Positions 4,848 through 9,135 of a stretch of DNA of 9,135 nucleotides are shown one piece after another. The DNA is from Akkermansiaceae bacterium (GTDB taxonomy: Bacteria; Verrucomicrobiota; Verrucomicrobiia; Verrucomicrobiales; Akkermansiaceae). Location of the stretch: NCBI GenBank assembly GCA_023300065.1, contig JALZWJ010000129.1:1-9135 (forward strand), written 5' to 3'. The notes beneath the pieces are model-generated. The model was not told the origin of the DNA. It saw nothing but the letters and a program-made list of their open reading frames with translations, and did not search any database. Each line of letters begins with the position of its first letter. Positions within the stretch are counted from its first letter, which is position 1. A program made the translations under genes and the position numbers.

Positions 4848-7061
4848 ATGATGAAGAAAACTTTTACGCTCTGGGCTGCTTGTGCGCTTCCTATGATCGC
4901 CCCCTTACAGGCCCATGAGGGGGGGGAGGAGATCGCGAAAATCCAAAAGGACCGCGAACGTCTCATCGATCTTGTTCTTACTCTGGAATCCGATTTCGGC
5001 AAAACTCTGGGCGACTACACGAAGCTTCAAAAAGAGTATGCGAGTCTTTTAAAGCGATCCTCTGTTCCTGACCAATCGGGAAAGGTGAAGGAACTCCAGC
5101 AGAGGTTAAAGGTCGCTGCTGCGAAAATCAGCGAGCAAGAAGAAAAAATGGTGGATCCGCGTGCACAAGCGCTTCTTCAGCAGGATCTCATAAACCTCCG
5201 TAAGGAACTCCAGACGGAGCGGCAGGATCTCCTTGTGGCAAAGTCTCGCCTTTTACGGGTGAAACAACTGGATCAGAAAACTCAATTACTGGAGGGATCC
5301 CTAAAAAAGGAAATCACCCAGCGTGCCACCACGATGGGTGAGCTACAGGCGATCCGAGGTGAGCGTGATGCCCTCCTTGGTAAGATAAAGGGCCTCATGA
5401 CTCGGGTGGAGGAGGCTGAAAAAGGCCACCGCGAGGCCAATCTACGGATTGGCGAGCTGGAGAAAGAGACGAACACGCTGCGACTTCAGTTACAGGAGCA
5501 GGAGGTCGAACTCCGTAATCTCCGGGTTAAGGAAGCTCATGGCCAGAGCGCGATAGCTGCGGCGGCGGACTTAAAAACAGAGCAAGACCGCCTCACCACC
5601 CTTCTCTCGAAAAGGGAGAAGGAGCTCGATGATCTCCGCAAGGATCTTGCGGTAGAAATGAAGCGTTCGCTCGATATCCCAGTCCTCATCAAGACGCGGA
5701 ATGATCTGCAGAAAAAACTCACTGCGAGCACTGCAAATGCCGACGGGCTGAAGAAGAAAAATCAAACACTCACCAAAAAGCAGACTCAGCTAGAGGCAGA
5801 AATCGCAACGGTGCAGAAAAGCATTAGCGCGATGCAAGCCGACCTTGTTAAAAACAAAGAGGCATTAGTGACCGTCGCTAAATTAAGTGAAACAAACCAA
5901 GCCCTCATCATAGAGCGTAAGGATTTGGAAAAAACCATCGCGATGGCGAAGGATGAATTGGTCAAATCCCGCGGTGCCCTCCAGACCATGGAGGCAAAAC
6001 TCGCAAAGAGCGTGAAGGAGTCTCAAAAAGGGGAACAGCTTAAGAAACAAAATACCGAACTTCTTGCTCAGCAAGAAATGCACAAAACTCAGCTTGCTTC
6101 CACCAAGGCTGAGATGGGAATTATGAAAAAGGAGATTTCACAAAATCTCCTGGCCATGAAATCTACGGTGAATCTAGATCAGAAGGTTGAGGTCCTGACC
6201 GCTGAGCGGAAGCTGCTAAACACGAAGCTAGAGGAGGCAAAGACGGCCCATCTGGATGCCGAGGGAAAGTTAAAGATCGCTCAGACCAAGCTCATGAAAA
6301 CGGGTGAAATGTCTGAAGCTAATAAAAAAGCCATCGCAGAGACCCAAAAGCTGCGTGACTCCCTCGCTACCTCCAAGGCGGCCTTAAAAAATGCCGAAAA
6401 GAAAAGCGCGCGAGCAGCCCACCTCCAAAAAGATTATGATGCCCTCACGGCTTCTGCGGCGGAGCTTGAAAAACAGAAGACAGCTCTGAGTGATGAAATG
6501 ATCAAGCGTGACGCGGACTTGAAAAAGCTCCGTGCCAAAATGGCTGAAATGGCCAAGAAGCCTGATATGTCCAAAGAAATGGCTAAGCTCCAAAAGGAGA
6601 AGGCAGAACTCACCACCGCTCTTGCGAAGCGCGAAGATGATCTGAAAAAGACGCGCGGCGACCTTGGCCGACTCCAGCTCAGCGCCTCAGTGACCAAGAA
6701 GCAGCTCTCTAATATGAAGCGAGCAAGCGCTAAGATCGATCCAGTCCGCTACGCCAAGGGCGCCGCAGATGTCTCCGCTCAGCAGGCCCGCGTCCTCACC
6801 CAGGTTCAGCAGGTCCTCACGCTCTTCCCGGAAGCTCGCTTTGAGATCGTAGGCCACACCTGCGACCTTGGCAGTGAGGGGGGGAATCTCCGCCTCAGCC
6901 AGCAACGTGCTCAGTCTCTGCAAGACTTCCTCCTTGAAAAAGGCGTGAAAGCAGAACGGCTGAAGTCCCGTGGGGTTGGCCAAGCCGAGCCCATGCTCCC
7001 GAATACGAGCGAAGCGAATCGCCGTCAAAACCGCCGCGTGGTGGTTGAAATCCTAGACTAA
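4848..7061 (+). CDS. Exported long coiled-coil protein with C-terminal OmpA peptidoglycan-binding domain
   Basis: The 737-residue product has a signal peptide (MMKKTFTLWAACALPMIAPLQA, cut before HEGG). Residues about 28-625 are almost unbroken charged coiled coil rich in K, E, L, Q and A. A motif of the form KRE-x-x-L-x-x-x-R recurs at 255-267 (SKREKELDDLRKDL), 552-564 and 593-606. From about 628 comes an OmpA-like domain: FEIVGHTCD at 665-673, then GSEGGNLRLSQQRA at 675-688, then RRQNRRVVVEI at 725-735, matching the GHTD...N..LS..RA...NRRV pattern of the family, with Cys inserted before the Asp. This domain normally binds peptidoglycan, so the protein would be a cell-wall-tethered periplasmic rod or spacer. 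No beta-barrel is present, so it is not a porin. ATG 4851 is an equally good start. It heads a tightly spaced plus-strand run. Confidence 0.85.
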   Translation: MMKKTFTLWAACALPMIAPLQAHEGGEEIAKIQKDRERLIDLVLTLESDFGKTLGDYTKLQKEYASLLKRSSVPDQSGKVKELQQRLKVAAAKISEQEEKMVDPRAQALLQQDLINLRKELQTERQDLLVAKSRLLRVKQLDQKTQLLEGSLKKEITQRATTMGELQAIRGERDALLGKIKGLMTRVEEAEKGHREANLRIGELEKETNTLRLQLQEQEVELRNLRVKEAHGQSAIAAAADLKTEQDRLTTLLSKREKELDDLRKDLAVEMKRSLDIPVLIKTRNDLQKKLTASTANADGLKKKNQTLTKKQTQLEAEIATVQKSISAMQADLVKNKEALVTVAKLSETNQALIIERKDLEKTIAMAKDELVKSRGALQTMEAKLAKSVKESQKGEQLKKQNTELLAQQEMHKTQLASTKAEMGIMKKEISQNLLAMKSTVNLDQKVEVLTAERKLLNTKLEEAKTAHLDAEGKLKIAQTKLMKTGEMSEANKKAIAETQKLRDSLATSKAALKNAEKKSARAAHLQKDYDALTASAAELEKQKTALSDEMIKRDADLKKLRAKMAEMAKKPDMSKEMAKLQKEKAELTTALAKREDDLKKTRGDLGRLQLSASVTKKQLSNMKRASAKIDPVRYAKGAADVSAQQARVLTQVQQVLTLFPEARFEIVGHTCDLGSEGGNLRLSQQRAQSLQDFLLEKGVKAERLKSRGVGQAEPMLPNTSEANRRQNRRVVVEILD

Positions 7062-7069
7062 GATTCCCA

Positions 7070-8119
7070 TTGGAAACGATCCCCTTTGGCACCACTCCTG
7101 ATGGAAGAACCGTTCGGCTCTTCACGATTCGTAACTCTCATGGATTGGAGGTCTCGCTCTCAGAATATGGGGCGACTTTAACCTCCATGAAAGTTCCGGA
7201 CCGCGATGGCCGGGTCGAGAATGTCAGCCTGGCTTGTTCCGACTTTGCGGAATGGCTCGAAAATTCAAATTACTTTGGCTCCACGGTCGGCCGTTTTGGA
7301 AATCGTATCGCGGGCGGGAAGTTCTCGCTCGATGGCGAGGACTACCAACTCGAAACGAACAACGAACCCGGCGATCTTCCCTGCCACCTCCATGGCGGGG
7401 TAAAGGGCTTCAACCGAGTGATGTGGTCAGGTCAACCGGTCCAGCGCCCCGGCGCGGTGGGGATCTGCTTCACCTACTACTCCGATGCGGGGGAAGAGGG
7501 CTACCCTGGGAACCTTACCGCAAAGGTCACATACTGGTTGAATGAGGCCAATGAACTTGTCTACGAGGTCTTCGCCACCACAGATGCGGCTTGTCCGGTG
7601 AATCTGATCAATCACGCCTACTGGAACCTTTCTGGAAATCATGAGGAAGAAATCCTGACCCATGAGCTGTCTCTCAATGCCTCCACTTATCTGCCTACCA
7701 ATCGCGGCTTGATCCCAACGGGTGAGAAAGCGCCGGTGGAAGGCACGCCAATGGATTTCCGTCAGGCTGCCGTAGTAGGTGCGCGCATGAACGATGACTT
7801 CCAAGCCCTGAAACTGGCCAATGGCTATGACCACTGCTGGATCATCGATCAACTTAATGATGAGGAAGAGCGTGATCAATGTGGCCTCCTCCAAGCCGCC
7901 ACCCTCTACGATCCTAAAAGTGGTCGCGTGATGGAGGTCTTTACCGATCACCCTTCCGTGCAATTCTATGCGGGCAACTTCCTCCCAAAGCGCACGGGCC
8001 TCTGTCTTGAAACACAGGGGTTCCCGGATGCTCCAAACCAGCCCGGCTTCCCTGATGCGATTTTAAAGCCGGGTGAAAAATACGCGCACAAAACGATTCA
8101 TCGCTTCTCCACAAAGTGA
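7070..8119 (+). CDS. galM: Aldose 1-epimerase (galactose mutarotase)
   Basis: It interconverts the alpha and beta anomers of galactose and related aldoses, feeding sugar into catabolism in the cytoplasm (no signal peptide seen). The 349-residue length is typical. Family motifs: GRFGNRIAGG at 74-83, CHLHGG at 105-110 (His106 or His108 is the substrate-binding histidine), INHAYWNLSG at 180-189 with His182 as the likely general acid, GYDHCW at 252-257 with Asp254, and LCLETQGFPDAPNQPGFP at 311-328 with Glu314 as the general base. The start is TTG at 7070: an in-frame TGA at 7046 blocks any longer form, and the next ATG (codon 40) would cut into the fold. It begins 8 bp after the OmpA-coil gene, without a Shine-Dalgarno, so translational coupling is likely. 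Confidence 0.93.
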   Translation: METIPFGTTPDGRTVRLFTIRNSHGLEVSLSEYGATLTSMKVPDRDGRVENVSLACSDFAEWLENSNYFGSTVGRFGNRIAGGKFSLDGEDYQLETNNEPGDLPCHLHGGVKGFNRVMWSGQPVQRPGAVGICFTYYSDAGEEGYPGNLTAKVTYWLNEANELVYEVFATTDAACPVNLINHAYWNLSGNHEEEILTHELSLNASTYLPTNRGLIPTGEKAPVEGTPMDFRQAAVVGARMNDDFQALKLANGYDHCWIIDQLNDEEERDQCGLLQAATLYDPKSGRVMEVFTDHPSVQFYAGNFLPKRTGLCLETQGFPDAPNQPGFPDAILKPGEKYAHKTIHRFSTK

Positions 8120-8129
8120 TCCTTGTCAC

Positions 8130-9005
8130 ATGAAATTTATCTCCTTCCTCACCCTGCTAATCGGAGCCCCACTTCTCGCCAAGCCACTCCCTGAGATCCC
8201 ACTCTGGAGCGGGGAGGTCCCAGGAGAAAAAGGCCAAATTATCGGTGAAGAGAAAGTGAAAGATCGAGATCATAACGGGATCCTTCGTACTTCGAATGTC
8301 AGTAAGCCCACCCTCACCATTTATCCCGCTCCGGCAGGGAGGGGGAATGGCGCCGCCGTCATCGTCGCTCCCGGTGGGGGTTACAATATCCTCGCTTCAA
8401 AGCACGAGGGGACAGATGTCTGCGAGTGGTTAAATGAAATCGGTGTCACAGCGGTTTTGCTAAAATACCGCGTCCCACGGCGCAAAGACCTCGGGAAACA
8501 TCACGCCCCGATGCAGGACGCACAGCGGGCCGTCAGCCTCGTCCGGTCGCGCGCCGCTGAGTGGCAGATTGATCCGGATCGACTCGGCATTCTCGGCTTC
8601 TCGGCCGGCGGGCACCTCGCCGCGACCGTCCTGACCTCCGATGGAAGCGTCTCGTTCCCGAAAGAAGAGGTGGATCAACATTCCCCCATCCCAAACTTCG
8701 GCGTCCTCGTCTATCCCGCCTACCTCAAAAGCGAGACTGATCCGAACCAGCTCGTCGCGGAAGTTTCTATCGATGCCAAAACACCGCCCTCATTTGTGGT
8801 CGTGGCGAACGGCGATAAAAAATACGTGGAAGGCTCCGCCCTCTACTACCTCGCCATGCAACGCGCTGGCCGCGAGTGCGAGCTCCACATCTACGGCAAA
8901 GGAGGCCACGGCTTCGGGATGAAGAAAACCCCACGCCGCGTCGGCGAGTGGACCACCCAAGCGGGAGCCTGGATGGGGGAGATGGGGTTCTTGAAGGTGA
9001 AATGA
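8130..9005 (+). CDS. Secreted alpha/beta hydrolase, acetyl-xylan-esterase-like
   Basis: The 291-residue product begins with a signal peptide (MKFISFLTLLIGAPLLA), which decides for ATG 8130 over an open extension to 8073 that would overlap galM. Domains: an oxyanion-hole loop APGGGYNILASKHEG at 80-94, nucleophile elbow GFSAGGHLA at 156-164 with Ser158, candidate acid Asp229 in VVVANGDKKYV, and His260 in GKGGHGFG. The whole pattern (IPLW near the start, then ALLYRVPRR-like and DAQRAVSLVRSRAAEW stretches) is that of secreted esterases often annotated as acetyl xylan esterase or dienelactone-hydrolase-like in polysaccharide-degrading bacteria. It lies 10 bp after galM, probably in the same transcript. 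It likely removes acetyl or other acyl groups from a sugar polymer; the true substrate is not visible. Confidence 0.88.
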   Translation: MKFISFLTLLIGAPLLAKPLPEIPLWSGEVPGEKGQIIGEEKVKDRDHNGILRTSNVSKPTLTIYPAPAGRGNGAAVIVAPGGGYNILASKHEGTDVCEWLNEIGVTAVLLKYRVPRRKDLGKHHAPMQDAQRAVSLVRSRAAEWQIDPDRLGILGFSAGGHLAATVLTSDGSVSFPKEEVDQHSPIPNFGVLVYPAYLKSETDPNQLVAEVSIDAKTPPSFVVVANGDKKYVEGSALYYLAMQRAGRECELHIYGKGGHGFGMKKTPRRVGEWTTQAGAWMGEMGFLKVK

Positions 9006-9029
9006 TTATGAGTCATTTTTGAACATATT

Positions 9030-9062
9030 TCAATTTCATGGGTCTGTCCTATGTGAAATTGA
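9030..9062. repeat. Inverted repeat around the start of the last gene
   Basis: TCAATTTCA (9030-9038) and TGAAATTGA (9054-9062) are exact 9-bp reverse complements around a 15-base spacer. The repeat spans both possible start codons of the following gene, so an mRNA hairpin could cover the translation start, or a dimeric regulator could bind. Confidence 0.45.
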
Positions 9063-9135
9063 TTTTTGGGCTTCTCCTCATGATCGGATCGGCGTTTGCT
9101 GATCTCCGCCTTCAAGTGGCTGGGAAGGACTCTAG
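9038..9135 (+). CDS. N-terminal part of an exported protein (runs off the window)
   Basis: Only about 32 codons are visible. From ATG 9038 the product reads MGLSYVKLIFGLLLMIGSA, then FADLRLQVAGKDS; the GTG at 9053 is an alternative start giving VKLIFGLLLMIGSAFA. Either way it is a clear signal peptide with an AFA cut site before DLRLQ, so the protein is exported. No good Shine-Dalgarno is seen for either start. It follows the esterase by 32 bp and may be part of the same run. Nothing can be said of its function from the visible part. Confidence 0.6.
   Translation, partial: MGLSYVKLIFGLLLMIGSAFADLRLQVAGKDS

Noticed and set aside
7427..7963. A 178-codon open frame antisense to galM
   Set aside because: The plus-strand frame has all mutarotase motifs; the antisense frame shows no recognisable domain and is a shadow of it.
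8073..8129. A 19-residue N-terminal extension of the esterase
   Set aside because: It overlaps the end of galM and places a basic stretch before a complete signal peptide that starts at 8130.
1..9135. CRISPR arrays, insertion sequences, tRNA or rRNA genes, phage or defence genes
   Set aside because: No regularly spaced repeats, transposase motifs, cloverleaf or ribosomal RNA sequence, and no defence-type domains were seen on either strand.

Overview
The window looks like a chromosomal stretch of a Gram-negative bacterium of the Planctomycetota-Verrucomicrobiota group, most likely a verrucomicrobium. This is inferred from gene content: a secreted S1 sulfatase, a secreted fusion of a TPR region with a redoxin domain, a long periplasmic coiled coil ending in an OmpA domain, a secreted esterase, many signal peptides, and few good Shine-Dalgarno sites. 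No database search was possible.

The most interesting item is at the left end. A minus-strand gene (105-461) encodes an ArsC-family thioredoxin-fold protein of 118 residues, but codon 12, exactly where the catalytic cysteine of arsenate reductase sits, is an in-frame TGA. Sixteen bases after the TGA is a perfect 7-bp hairpin with a GGUC apical loop, placed as in bacterial SECIS elements. The three arginines known to bind oxyanion in ArsC are at their expected places and the protein has no cysteine at all. The best reading is a selenoprotein. An ordinary gene caller would report only a 100-residue fragment lacking its active site.

From 462 to 763 no convincing gene is seen. The stretch holds three inverted repeats: a 16-bp palindrome just upstream of the selenoprotein gene, an 8-bp hairpin, and a hairpin just after the TPR-redoxin gene. 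Next comes the TPR-redoxin gene (764-3016, minus). It is divergent from a small membrane-protein gene (3105-3368, plus), which converges within 9 bp on the sulfatase gene (3378-4748, minus).

Across a 99-bp divergent promoter region, a plus-strand run begins: the coiled-coil/OmpA protein (4848-7061), galactose mutarotase (7070-8119, TTG start), a secreted alpha/beta hydrolase of the acetyl-xylan-esterase type (8130-9005), and the start of another exported protein (9038 to the window edge). The gaps of 8, 10 and 32 bp suggest one transcript. The sulfatase, mutarotase and esterase together suit use of sulfated or acetylated polysaccharides, but no polysaccharide lyase, glycosidase or transporter lies in the window, so that link is inference.
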